Below are positions 1 through 10,414 of a DNA stretch of 64,000 nucleotides, in pieces. Source of the DNA: Ampullaceana balthica (taxonomy: Eukaryota > Mollusca > Gastropoda > Lymnaeidae); assembly GCA_944989445.1 (NCBI GenBank), contig CALYLW010000560.1:389308-453307 (forward strand), in the 5' to 3' direction. Both the position numbers and the translations under genes were made by a program. Numbering within the stretch: position 1 is the stretch's first letter; the number at the start of each line of letters is the position of its first letter. The notes under the pieces were generated by a model. It was not told the DNA's origin. It saw nothing but the letters and a program-made list of their open reading frames with translations, and made no database searches.

Positions 1-612
1 AATATCAACAGGTGAAGTGCATGATGGTAGGTCGATTGGACGGCCTCACAAAGAAAAATATCAACAGGTGAAGTGCATGATGGTAGGTCGATTGGACGGC
101 CTCACACAGAAAAATATCAACATGTGAAGTGCATGATGGTAGGTCGATTGGACGGCCTCACAAAGAAAAATATCAACATGTGAAGTGCATGATGGTAGGT
201 CGATTGGACGGCCTCACACAGAAAAATATCAACATGTGAAGTGCATGATGGTAGGTCGATTGGACGGCCTCACAAAGAAAAATATCAACATGTGAAGTGC
301 ATGATGGTAGGTCGATTGGACGGCCTCACAAAGAAAAATATCAACATGTGAAGTGCATGATGGTAGGTCGATTGGACGGCCTAACACAGAAAAATATCAA
401 CATGTGAAGTGCATGATGGTAGGTCGATTGGACGGCCTCACACAGAAAAGAACAACAGGTGAAGTGCATGATGGTAGGTCGATTGGACGGCCTCACAAAG
501 AAAATATCAACAGGTGAAGTGCATGATGGTAGGTCGATTGGACGGCCTCACAAAGAAAATATCAACAGGTGAAGTGCATGATGGTAGGTCTAACGGCCGA
601 CCTCACACAGTA
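1..612. repeat. Minisatellite, 56 bp unit, about 11 copies
   Basis: Units read AATATCAACATGTGAAGTGC followed by ATGATGGTAGGTCGATTGG and CGGCCTCACAAAG. Copies alternate between CAACAGG and CAACATG and between CACAAAG and CACACAG. The last copies are slightly shortened and degenerate. The array is cut by the window start, so its full length is unknown. No ORF runs through it. Confidence 0.95.
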
Positions 613-1490
613 AAAGATGAACATCACAATTATCCCTTATTATTTACTTAAATTTTAAAGACCAAATCCGTGGATTTAGTCAACTTAAACCAACGCTTGG
701 ATTTATGACGTCTACCAAATATTATTTATATCACATCGTATTATTTACATTTTTCTTCATCTACTTGTAATCGCTGACGGTGATCAACATTATCGAAAAG
801 GTTTTTAAAAAAAAACATGTTTTGGAAAAGATCCTAATCAGTTCTAGTACCAAACATAAACAATATCAGTGATAAACCCAGACAGGAACGCATGATTTGA
901 AGTCCACGACATCTATTGGGCGTTTTAAAACAATGTTATTTCCAGGCGATCTTCTATATAGGGGAACTAAACTATTTAAGTCATATTTTCTAATATCGAA
1001 GTTATTACTTCCCTTGCCGTTGTGTCTCTTTCCTGCGTTGCGAGGCAACACGAAGTTACCTGTATGGTATATATTGTATAAAATATATCGGCAAATATAT
1101 ATATATAGCACTGTATTTATGTGTTATGTGTGAGGTCTCTGACCATATTGACACAAGTAAATTCATGAAGACACCTGGCATCATTAGGGAAACATCATTC
1201 ATTGAAATAATTTTAAGTAAAATTTGTCAAAAATACAAGGTCATGTGTTTAATCGACCCTGATCCTCTAACTCCGTAGAGATAGGTCGTGATAACAACGA
1301 CTTGGTTCGAAATATTGAGGTTCATACATTGGATAATTGGATATTCAAGATATTAGATCATTGTTGTTTTCTATTTAAAAAAAAATTAATAATGACATGA
1401 AAATACTAATAATATAATAGCTGCACCATAAAAGTTTGTAGGTATGAACTTAAGGATAACCGTTCAAAACTCCGCTTTCTATTTCCTAAT
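613..1490. other. Intergenic, no gene seen
   Basis: This stretch is AT-rich with oligo-A runs. Short ORFs at 866-1133 overlap on both strands and show no recognisable domain or codon bias. I see no RNA gene or element boundary. Confidence 0.6.
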
Positions 1491-1494
1491 TGTA

Positions 1495-2010
1495 CAAAAC
1501 TCCATCTTATACTCTCTACTTGTCCAACATATTACTTTATACTCACTATTAGTCCAACATATCACTTTATACTCTCTACTTGTCCAGTGGTCGAGGGGCA
1601 GCGCGCTCGACTAGGGTTCCTATGGTCACGGGTTCGAATCCATGTGAAGGCATGGATTTGTTCCCGGGGCCTAGGGCGCCCCTGAGTCCACCCAGCTCTT
1701 AGTGGGTACCCGACATCAGTTGGGGTAGTAAAGGTGGCTGGGCATTGTGCTAGCCACACAATCCCCTCGTATGCCGTGGTACATTGTGCTAGCCACACAA
1801 TCCCCTCGTATGCCGTGGCTATTGAAACTTGTGAACGCTGTTTCACTTGCCCCATAGGCCATTCATGGTCTGAGAGGGAACTTACTACTACTACTTGTCC
1901 AACATATCACTTTATACTCTCTACTTGTCCAACATATCATTTTATACTCTCTATTAGTCCAACATATCACTTTATATTCTCTATTGATCCAACATATCAC
2001 TTTATACTCT
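1495..2010. repeat. 30 bp minisatellite split by a SINE
   Basis: Units of the form CTTGTCCAACATATCACTTT plus ATACTCTCTA occur at about 1495-1585 and again at 1891-2010. The SINE at 1586-1890 interrupts them. Copies vary between ACTTGTCC, TTAGTCC and TTGATCC. Confidence 0.85.
1586..1890 (+). mobile_element. tRNA-derived SINE, copy 1
   Basis: The head has a tRNA-like A box (GTGGTCGAGGGGCAGCGCGC) and a B box (GGGTTCGAATCC at 1630-1641), the internal pol III promoter of tRNA-derived SINEs. The body (GGCATTGTGCTAGCCACACA, then CTTGTGAACGCTG and CCCATAGGCCATTCATGG) is shared with the copy at 20686. A 41 bp body segment is tandemly doubled at about 1744-1826. CTACTTGTCC flanks both sides (1576-1585 and 1891-1900) as a likely target-site duplication, although the host array itself repeats that sequence. 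Confidence 0.85.
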
Positions 2011-2090
2011 TTTTTGTCAAGTGCACTTTATGTGTCCGATCCTAAACACATCATATATGCTAATTATCTTACTATTGTACACAAAATACA

Positions 2091-2498
2091 AGAGGTCCGT
2101 CCATAATTGACGTCACGCATCTGGGGGAGGGAGTCACACATTTGTGACGATGCGTGACGAGGGGGAAGGGGGGTGTTTAAGAAATGTGACGTAACATCAA
2201 AGCGCGCAACTTTATATAAGAGTTCCACTGAAATATTTGATTGCTTTCAATTTATTCAATGCCGTTTTACATGGCTTCACGCGTGTTACGGTATCAGATT
2301 GCAGCCTAACACTTGACAAAGAATGATTTGAAACATTGACATTTTCTAATAGTAAAAGCGGCTGTTATGGGGGGGGGCCTCGATTTTTTGTGACGTCATA
2401 ATGGAGGGGGGATCTAAGTTTTTGTAACGACGCGTGACGAGGGGGGGGGAACAAAAAATCGGTTAAATTCGCGTGACGTCATTTACGGACGGCCCCTT
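2091..2498. mobile_element. MITE with GGCCGTCC-type terminal inverted repeats
   Basis: The left end AGAGGTCCGTCCATAATTGA continuing CGTCACGC is mirrored at the right end by GCGTGACGTCATTTACGGAC continuing GGCCCCTT, giving terminal inverted repeats of about 28 bp. The interior holds repeated GTGACGAGGGGG and TTTTGTGACGTCA blocks and no ORF. A related terminus is at 42534. The superfamily is not assigned and no clear target-site duplication was found. Confidence 0.8.
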
Positions 2499-2729
2499 GA
2501 ACATAAATTCTTCAACGTGTTCTCGATAGCAAAGTCGACCATGATCTTCAACATTTTACCTGGTCACCGTTTTAATGTGTGATGCTTTTACATCAAGCCT
2601 CAAAGCGCAATCATTTCTGTAAAGCGTTACATGCAAGTACGTGACAATTATATAAACACCATGTGCATGGTAGATTATCCTTTAGCATTGCCAGCCTCCA
2701 TGGTTTGATTGGAAGAAGCTCGTTGATTG

Positions 2730-3082
2730 TTCGGCTATCATAGGATGATGTGTATCATGATGTGTATCATGATGTTTATCATGATGTGTATCATGACGTG
2801 TATCATGACGTGTATCATGACGTGTATCATGTGTATCATGATGTGTATCATGATGTCTATCATGATGTGTATCATGATGTGTATCATGATGTGTATCATG
2901 ATGTTTATCATGATGTGTATCATGACGTGTATCATGACGTGTATCATGATGTGTATCATGATGTTTATCATGATGTGTATCATTATGTGTATCATGACGT
3001 GTATCATGATGTGTATCATGATGTGTATCATGATGCGTATCATGATGTGTATCATGATGTGTATCATCCTATGATAGCCGAA
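2730..3082. repeat. 12 bp array bounded by a perfect 20 bp inverted repeat
   Basis: TTCGGCTATCATAGGATGAT at 2730-2749 is exactly the reverse complement of 3063-3082. Between them lie about 26 copies of a GTGTATCATGAT unit with GTTTATC, GACGTG and one GATGCG variant. ATCATGAT within the unit is itself palindromic. The unit length is divisible by three, so repetitive peptides read on both strands, but these are not a gene. It may be a MITE whose interior became a minisatellite, or a cruciform-forming locus. Confidence 0.9.
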
Positions 3083-3154
3083 CTGCTGAGGTAGGCAGTC
3101 TGTAAATCACCGCAATTATTTTTGTTTAAAATTCAAAAGTTATCTTCAAAATTA

Positions 3155-3291
3155 CGCTACCGTGACTACTACTAGCCTAACGCTACCGTGACTACTACTA
3201 ACCTAACGGTGCCGTGACTACTACTAACCTAACGGTGCCGTGACTACTACTAACCTAACGCTACCGTGACTACTACTAACCTAACGGTGCC
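3155..3291. repeat. Minisatellite, 26 bp unit, 5 copies
   Basis: Five consecutive 26 bp units (CGCTACCGTGACTACTACTA plus ACCTAA) and a partial sixth. Two subtypes, CGCTACC and CGGTGCC, appear in the order A A B B A B. Confidence 0.9.
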
Positions 3292-3601
3292 AAACATATT
3301 CCCTCTACGTTGATCTATAATGTCAGTACCATTGTCAGATAATGGCGTCATTATATTCGTAGAACACATGGTGAGGAAGATCATGAAGATGGTGATGATG
3401 AGGGTTTCTAGCGGTAATCATCCATGTAAGTCCGGCATGTACATCGAGATCTGATCTTCAAAACTTATCTGGAATAGATGTGGCCTTGTGCCCCCAAAAC
3501 ATACTTAGGGCGCGCCCGCCACGGCTCCCTTTCCCTCCCCCTTCCTCACGCACCCAACAAAGGGCCCTCTTTTCATTCCGGCAGAGTGATGGTACTTTGG
3601 G

Positions 3602-3928
3602 TGTTGGATTACAGATAGGTGACAGGGACCGGGGAAAAGGACTTCCGACTCGATAATATATGCACCCCCCAGCCCATCACACCGTTGTGGGTGATCTTGG
3701 AATGCTGCGGATATATTTGGCTTCCGGCAGAGGTGATAATTATCGGTCCTCTAAACAGTACCCCCCTTCCAGCCCAGCACAATGTTGTGTATTTGGCTGC
3801 CGGATGTTGAGGCCTTCCGAATTCCTTCTAACAACGACCGGAATTGAATTAGACAGATTAGAGTATTATGACAATACTGCTAGACCTTCTGGCCCACCGA
3901 CTATATAAGCGAGAACATTTAGAGAGCA

Positions 3929-3964
<36 letters not shown>

Positions 3965-4191
3965 ATGTAGGTACGACATGTACGAGACGTAGGACAGTGC
4001 TAGAGACAGTAGTAGAGCATTAGCTGTAATAGAATTATACACTCTGTTTCCTGTGTCAACCTTAGAACCTATTCAAATAAACATTATTCAAGACTATAGT
4101 CCTCAACCTGCAGTTAGTTAGTTGATTCATTAGCTGTTCAGTCAGTCTTATTCAGACTAATAAATATAGCCAACACTCGGCTACATATAAA
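3602..4191 (+). mobile_element. LTR-like block (candidate solo LTR)
   Basis: The stretch has the order of an LTR: a TATA-like CTATATAAGC at about 3900, a (GA)n tract at 3933-3961, an AATAAA polyadenylation signal at about 4075, and ends that could be TGTTGG...GGCTACA. I see no target-site duplication, primer-binding site or internal retroelement ORF. Another noncoding repeat or a host promoter would fit as well. Confidence 0.3.
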
Positions 4192-4199
4192 AAAAGTAC

Positions 4200-5000
4200 A
4201 TATATTTTTTCTGAAAATGTCTCCTCGTCACATCCCTTCCATGATTTGGGAAGACTATTCCATAAGTTTGGGTGCAGTTGCTGGAAATGAGCGCACGCCA
4301 AGGGTTTTGATTCTGTGTTCATCCACTCTGGGAACTTTCAGAAGGGAACGTTGAGATTCAGCTATAAGACCAATCTTATTTAATAAAATACCCGTTTGCC
4401 CTCTTTGTCGATCTCTAAGCAAACAGTTTTGTAGTGCAGGGCAGGTTGATGTGTAGCCGCTTTGTTGGTCGACAACATTGTTTAAAACTTTATTTACTAA
4501 ACCTTTCACGGACATAATCTCGTTTCAATCTTTTGCTTTAATACACTTGTCTCAAATGCATTGACATCACCATACCACATGTGACGCCTTCCGGTCTGAA
4601 AAATGACACACTCTATTCCCCAAAACCCGAATCTCACACGTTTACAGACACAGAAAATTTACATATTTCTATTGTTAAAAAAGTGTGGGTCAAGTTTTGC
4701 ATGCAAGCTCCATCGTGTGAGGATTATCGGGTAAAGTAAGTCCCATGTTTGGTGTAGTCCACCTCGTTAACCCGCACTGATGTGGTCTTTTTCATATGAA
4801 AAAAAATCCTTTTTAATACATTACATACGGTCCTTCTATTTAGAAGCTTATTGCGTCGTAAGTTCTTTATTGCAAATATTGTACGTTTAAAAAAAAACTA
4901 TAAATTTCCGCCAGTGAATAAGCGAAAGCAGGCCACAGCATACGAGGCACAATCCACAGCGCCCCACATTTTTAACCCCAACTAAAGCGGACTTGTTCCC
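4200..5000. other. Intergenic, one unrecognised short ORF
   Basis: An 86-codon minus-strand ORF at 4255-4515 has no domain I recognise and no signal peptide. The rest is AT-rich with oligo-A runs. I would not annotate a gene here. Confidence 0.5.
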
Positions 5001-5005
5001 TACTT

Positions 5006-5290
5006 TCCAGCACTTGATACCAATTTTATCTAGCACACACAAACAATTCCCAGCACTTGATACCAATTTTATCTAGCACACACAAACAATTCCCAGCACT
5101 TGATACCAATTTTATCTAGCACACACAAACAATTCCCAGCACTTGATACCAATTTTATCTAGCACACACAAACAATTCCCAGCACTTGATACCAATTTTA
5201 TCTAGCACACACAAACAATTCCCAGCACTTGATACCAATTTTATCTAGCACACACAAACAATTCCCAGCACTTGATACCAATGGCATCTA
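5006..5290. repeat. Minisatellite, 43 bp unit, about 6.5 copies
   Basis: Units of CCCAGCACTTGATACCAATT followed by TTATCTAGCACACACAAACAATT repeat with almost no variation. The final copy diverges (CCAATGGCATCTAACAC). The low divergence suggests recent expansion. Confidence 0.95.
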
Positions 5291-5299
5291 ACACACACA

Positions 5300-6226
5300 A
5301 ACGAATATCTAAATGATCGATTGATGGCCGTCCAAGGCCAGGCCGTAACGTCTCAACTAGATATCTGTAACTGGTATGGACAGTGCCGGTACTTTACAAC
5401 ATATTTCCCTTGGCCAGATTAGTTTGAAATAAACATAAGACAGACTAAAATATTCTAAAAATTACAAACGTTATATGGTGTTGGTGACGTGACAGATGAA
5501 GTTGTATGTGTCATAGATGTAGCGCATGTGCCACCAGCGAGCCTAGTTATAGTGGACTGAAGTCTTTGCGTAGCAAACTAACGAACATAGAGCAATAATG
5601 ACGTACAGCCTGGAGACAGATATTACTGTAAGTGGATCATTAACAATTACATAATTACTAGAACTAGAAGAGACAGCGAATAAAGAAACGCTTGCTTTCC
5701 TATTTCGCAAATAAAAATGGGGGTGGGGTTAGGGGGGGGGATTGCAAGATGCAAATAATCACTTAATTATCATTTACTTTAAATACAGTGTATCGATAGT
5801 GATGCTTTGTATTGTCTTAAAAATATCATATCATTAAAGCAAAGTACTGGCAGATATAATTACATGCATGTGCATTACAACATTTCCTAGACAATATATC
5901 AGAATAAATGATTGCGTTGTTTTACATTCAATAACTGACCTAAAAAACAATGCATTAAAAATAAATTGATTTTTAACTCAAGCGTTAACATCTATCCTTT
6001 ATGTTTTTTTTAAAAAGCGAAAATGATATGATGGAAAGGTAATTGGTTATAACTATCACGTGACACCAATGTAAACCCAACATGACAAAGTTTATTGTTT
6101 ACTCCACGCCGATGACGTACATAAATGGAGTTGTGATGTACGGCAACGCCGTCCCGTATCATACAGTAATAAGCGGCACTCAAAATCATCAGTGGTCCTT
6201 TCCCGGCAAATCCAATACATGGGAAT
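5300..6226. promoter_or_regulatory. Upstream region of the 6251 receptor, no site resolved
   Basis: This 0.9 kb AT-rich stretch precedes the first receptor and should hold its promoter and any 5' noncoding exon. I see no reliable TATA box or splice pair. A G-rich tract lies at about 5718-5741. Confidence 0.3.
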
Positions 6227-6250
6227 ATGACACAAGTGTCCTTAAGGATC

Positions 6251-7300
6251 ATGGATATGGACTCAACTCAAAGCTTTGGGAATCGGACGGGTCATCAGAC
6301 GTCTCGCGACGTCGGACAGGGCGTCCTGAGCGACGACGCCTTCGCGACGTTCATCCTCTGCGTGGACGTCTTCGCTACGGTTCTCGCGCTGGCCGGGGTA
6401 GCCCTCAACGCGCTCAACATCGCCGTCTTCGTCCACATGGGGTTCTCCGAGACCACCAACATCTGGCTGCTGGCCCTGGCGTCGGCGGACGTCGCCATCC
6501 TGCTGACCCTCGTCGGCTACAGCGTCGTCTACAACCCGCTGACGCTGAGCGCCGCGTCGCAGCACGCGGACGTCATCGACGCCGTCAACTACGTCGTCCT
6601 GGGCACACCTTACGTCATGTTCAGCCGCATCGCCGGCTGCCTGACGGCCCTCGTGGCGCTGGAGAGGTTCCTGTGCGTGGCGTTCCCGCTGCACGTCAAG
6701 ACGATGGTGACGCCCGCGAGGACCGCCTCGGCCGTGGTCTTCGTCAACGCCACCGTCGTCGTCTTCACCCTGCCCACGTTCGTCGCTAATCCCATCGGGC
6801 CGCGGTTCAACGCCCGGCTGAACTTGACCCTCGTGGGGTTAATCCCGTCCCCGTACGTGGAGGAACTTGAGGGCGTGACGATCGCCTTCAACCTGGTTGT
6901 CCAGACGGCGTCGTTCGCCCTGGTCACGCTGTCCACCCTGGGAACCATTCGGTCACTTCGCGAGGTCACCCGGTGGAGGAGCGGATCCTCGTCCTCCCGG
7001 ACCGTCCCCCACCCAGTGTCCGGTCGAGAGAAACAGCTGGTCAAGATGGTCGTCCTGATGTCTGTCGTCTTCATATCCACGTCGTTCCCCACCCTGCTGT
7101 TCAACGCCCTGCAGTCGTTCGTTAAAGAGTTCAGCGTCAAGGGGCGGGAGAAGAACCTGTTCATAGCCGTCTGCAGCGTGCTGTTCAACCTGCAGGCGGT
7201 CCACTCAACGGTCAACATCTTCATCTACCTGGCCATGAGCTCCAGGTTCAAACAGGCGCTTGTCAACATTTTCATCTCCACGGCAATTACCAAAAAATGA
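6251..7300 (+). CDS. Gastropod chemosensory-type GPCR 1 (class A-like), intact
   Basis: A single-exon 349-residue seven-transmembrane receptor. Approximate helices are TM1 35-63, TM2 70-95, TM3 118-143, TM4 157-178, TM5 208-233, TM6 262-290 and TM7 303-329. Landmarks are N53/N56 in TM1, D80 in LASAD of TM2, ERF at 138-140 (variant DRY), SFP at 278-280 in TM6 and NIFIY at 322-326 (variant NPxxY). N11 and N191 are possible glycosylation sites. The Met at 6251 was chosen; an in-frame Met at 6227 would add eight residues. The gene is much more GC-rich than its flanks. It would act at the plasma membrane of sensory cells through a G protein. The chemosensory role is inferred from resemblance to gastropod receptor families; the ligand is unknown. 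Family confidence is high, function moderate. Confidence 0.9.
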   Translation: MDMDSTQSFGNRTGHQTSRDVGQGVLSDDAFATFILCVDVFATVLALAGVALNALNIAVFVHMGFSETTNIWLLALASADVAILLTLVGYSVVYNPLTLSAASQHADVIDAVNYVVLGTPYVMFSRIAGCLTALVALERFLCVAFPLHVKTMVTPARTASAVVFVNATVVVFTLPTFVANPIGPRFNARLNLTLVGLIPSPYVEELEGVTIAFNLVVQTASFALVTLSTLGTIRSLREVTRWRSGSSSSRTVPHPVSGREKQLVKMVVLMSVVFISTSFPTLLFNALQSFVKEFSVKGREKNLFIAVCSVLFNLQAVHSTVNIFIYLAMSSRFKQALVNIFISTAITKK

Positions 7301-8268
7301 TTGCCGGAAAACGTCGAGAAAAGAAACTGTGAACAGGAGGGATGTCCAGAAAAGAATGTTCAACAATTAATAAAATAATTGATACTAGCTGTTAGTTCTC
7401 ACTGAAAACTGTTTGGGGCATTTTGTGGGTGTCGGGGGGTGGGGGGGTGGGGGCGGGAGAGGGCCATTTCCCGCACTCTTCCAAGACAAATTATTTTCTC
7501 CTTCAGTTTACAATTCAGACCTTTAATATATATAAAGCCTTCATACATAAAAAATAACTGTGTGTAGGTGAGGGGTACATAATGTGGCTAGGACCCCACC
7601 CCCTCACCTCTTGTAATAAGCATTGGTTAAGGCCATTCGTGATCTCATCATCTACTACATATATTTGAAAAAGAATTTATAGAAACCGTTGGTGTAATTT
7701 TCGATGATTCGAATAAGAGCTGCCCCCCACCCCCCACCCACGCAAAGTGAACCTTCGTACAATGTCATCTGGTCATGAACTATGTGCCTATATTTAATTT
7801 CTCACCCTTATTATAACACTTACTTTTTATAAGTAACAGTATTAAAATTTGACGAGTACATAATCTATTGTTGTTTGCACGTCGAGATCCTGATCGTGCC
7901 AGCTGTGTGCTGTGGTTTATATTATGACACAACAAAACAAAACGTTTAACCGAAACTGTTTTACACCAACACGCTTGTGCCTTTTTAAAAAAAATTTATT
8001 TATTAATTTTTTTAAATAATCTTTTTTTTTACTATGTATTTGGGAATTTTATTTACTGTATGGTTATCGTAGGTCGTTTGTTAAAGATTATTAAACAGTT
8101 TCAACTAGATTTAAAAGTCTAAAAATAGGGTACTTGAAAAGCGACGCCTTATTTCTTTTCGGGTTAAAATTCGTAAACATCGTTTTAGAAAATAATCTGG
8201 CTAGTTGATCTGTGTGCTAAAGAAAGAATAAAAAAATAAAATAAATAATAATATAAATAAAACTAGCC
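7301..8268. other. 3' flank of receptor 1, G-rich tract, no gene
   Basis: Soon after the stop, 7430-7460 is a run of G blocks separated by single T or C, able to form a G-quadruplex on the plus strand. A C-rich run lies at 7722-7740. The remainder is AT-rich without ORFs or element ends I can define. Confidence 0.5.
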
Positions 8269-8269
8269 G

Positions 8270-8420
8270 TGTTTAAGTTTCACAGCATATATTTTTGCAT
8301 TAAGAAAATTTACATTCACAAACACACATTTTATATTATTCTGATCAAGTTTTGCTGCGCGGTAATTCTAAATTGCTGCACTCCCACGGTCAGATATCTG
8401 GGTGGCTGCTCAGCCGCACA
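8270..8420. repeat. Dispersed repeat, copy 1
   Basis: The core TTTTGCTGCGCGGTAATTCT followed by AAATTGCTGC and a GATATCTGGGTGGC block is matched at 12070-12175 by TTTGCTGTGCGGTAATTCTA, CTTCTGCGCGG and GGTATCTGCGCGGC. Both are preceded by AT-rich ATAATAAT stretches and CACAGCAT. The family was not identified. Confidence 0.55.
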
Positions 8421-8499
8421 GTCTGGGGGGGGGGCATTGACTCATTCATTGCAGAGTTATATTGATTGCTTCAAGGGCAGCAACAAAGACAAATATTAA

Positions 8500-8680
8500 A
8501 TGGACAGAAATCGTGATGAAGACCTACAGCGAGGTGGGTGGATGCGTTACAGAAAACCCCCGCAGCGGCTGTGTGTCCGGCAACGCGTCGGTTGGGACGG
8601 AGAAGAATGACCGAGCAGGCCGGGGACCTACATGGGATGCAGTGCCAAAGATGATGATGATGATGATGATGATTACGATT
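8500..8680 (+). mobile_element. Possible LINE 3' tail ending in (GAT)n
   Basis: The frame beginning near 8505 reads like the basic, Trp-containing C-terminal end of a non-LTR retrotransposon (GGWMRYRKPPQRL), followed by a GATGATGAT microsatellite at 8650-8672, a common 3' end of some LINEs. No reverse transcriptase domain is present. An unrelated repeat is possible. Confidence 0.3.
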
Positions 8681-8699
8681 CGTGACCACGGTTTTCGAT

Positions 8700-9365
8700 A
8701 TATTTAAACACTGAACAACATTGATGGCCAATCGCGTCTCCAATGAACCAGGTCAGTACAGAGTGTGTATAAGTATAATAATGTAAGAGAAGATGTTAAG
8801 TTATAAGATAAAGTTATTCAGTACTCATTATTACATAGCATGACGCAGGTTTAAAGAAAACGAACAACACAATACGTGTCGTTCTAAAAAAAACTTATAA
8901 GGACTAACAGTAAATGTAAAAAACAAAAAACAGTTAGTTTAAAAAAATAATCAGTAAAGAAATTTAAAAATTTGAAAATGGCTCTCTCATAAAATTGGAA
9001 GCAGTAGAAACTTTTTACCAAAGATAATCAATCATCAGCGTGTTATTCGCATTATTGTTTTGTTCATAGGCAGCAACAAATAAAAAAATTATAATTAAAT
9101 TTTTTTAAATAAGAATTGAACCTTCTAATATCAATTTGGGTAACTCTATATGACATCACGCGACAACAGTACACGATAATGACGTGGCACCTTCTAAAAT
9201 TGTATGCAGATAGTATGCAGTGCTCTCCTAATCTAACTAAACCCATGATTAAATTTTCATGTTTAATCCACTAATCAAAAACAAAGGCTCCGTGTCAGTC
9301 TGTCCACCAATCTTGAGTTTTCTGGACATAGAGACGACGAAGGGTTGATCGATGCAATTTCTTAA
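8700..9365. other. Intergenic, no gene seen
   Basis: AT-rich sequence with several oligo-A runs. Small ORFs lack recognisable domains. Confidence 0.5.
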
Positions 9366-9371
9366 AATACA

Positions 9372-9603
9372 CAACACAAAGTAAGGCTGAAGAGTTGGAG
9401 AGAACCACTGTATATTGACAAGGAGCTCATAACACAAAGTAAGGCTGAAGAATTGGAGAGAACCACTGTATATTGACAAGGAGCTCATACCACAAAGTAA
9501 GGCTGAAGAATTGGAGAGAACCACTGTATATTGACAAGGAGCTCATAAAACAAAGTAAGGCTGAAGAATTGGAGAGAACCACTGTATATTGACAAGGAGC
9601 TCA
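9372..9603. repeat. Minisatellite, 58 bp unit, 4 copies
   Basis: Four near-identical units (CACAAAGTAAGGCTGAAGAA, TTGGAGAGAACCACTGTATA, TTGACAAGGAGCTCAT) repeat every 58 bp. The first copy differs by GAGTTGG and lacks the GAGCTCAT lead-in. Confidence 0.95.
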
Positions 9604-10139
9604 AATCCCTTGTTCACATCCTCACACAACACAAATTACTTGTCTAACTGTCATTACATTTTAAAAAGGGAATAAATGCGAAGCTCATTTAAGTTATGCT
9701 TATGATTAGTTCTACGCAATTCACGTTAGTTATATATTCAATAATCGTATATTTGAGCTCGTTCTAAATAAATAAATTTATATTTAGCCTGGCACGTCTA
9801 AGTCAGATTTCTTAAAACACGTAAGTTCATTCAGTTGACCTAGAGCACGCATCTTTATAAGGGCTGCCAACTCTCTCTGTCAAGACATTGGCGCTAGAGG
9901 TACGTTAGTCACAATCTAATCATTTCGAGATATTTAAGTTGCAATCTTTAAAAATAAACTTGTGGTTAGTTCTTTTAATGGGATGTTAGCCTTCTACCTT
10001 TCTAGGCTGTTTAAAAAGTGGACACAGTTACATTTTTTCTTTCAAATATATACAGCAGTTTTGTCTAGGTCAGATTTTAATAAATTCACTCTTAGATTAA
10101 ATTTTCTCAACACACAAGTAATATTAAAACTAGGGTCTT

Positions 10140-10306
10140 AGACAGAGTTTTCTTAAATATAGCAGATATACGTTGCGCTAACAATGCATGGTTATGGCAG
10201 TCGTATGTGTTCATCACAAAATCACGATATCTCGCACATGGCTGGGTGTAGATTACTACAGCCGAGGTCGTTCACCAAAGAAGACGCTTTTATACTTACG
10301 GCACCT
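10140..10306 (-). pseudogene. Partial duplicate of the lectin-gene 3' end
   Basis: This segment aligns with 10326-10505, the 3' end and flank of the neighbouring lectin gene. Read on the minus strand, about 26 codons match the lectin C-terminus (IKASSLVNDLGCSNLHPAMC) and end in a TGA at the same place. An in-frame TAA lies just upstream of the match, and the rest of the domain is absent. It is a decayed tandem duplication of roughly 185 bp, not a gene. Confidence 0.8.
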
Positions 10307-10414
10307 TAAACCTACGCAGTGCCAATGACAAGTTTTTCTTAAATTATGCAGCTGCAGCCAGGACAATATCCTTACAATAGAGGGCTATCACAGTCGTAGA
10401 AGTGCGTACCGAGG

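Noticed and set aside
1586..1650. tRNA genes at 1586 and 20686
   Set aside because: A and B boxes are present but there is no tRNA cloverleaf, and both heads continue into a shared SINE body.
6263..6789. Long alternative-frame ORFs over the receptors
   Set aside because: Shadow frames of GC-rich coding DNA; only the receptor frame shows transmembrane pattern and family motifs.
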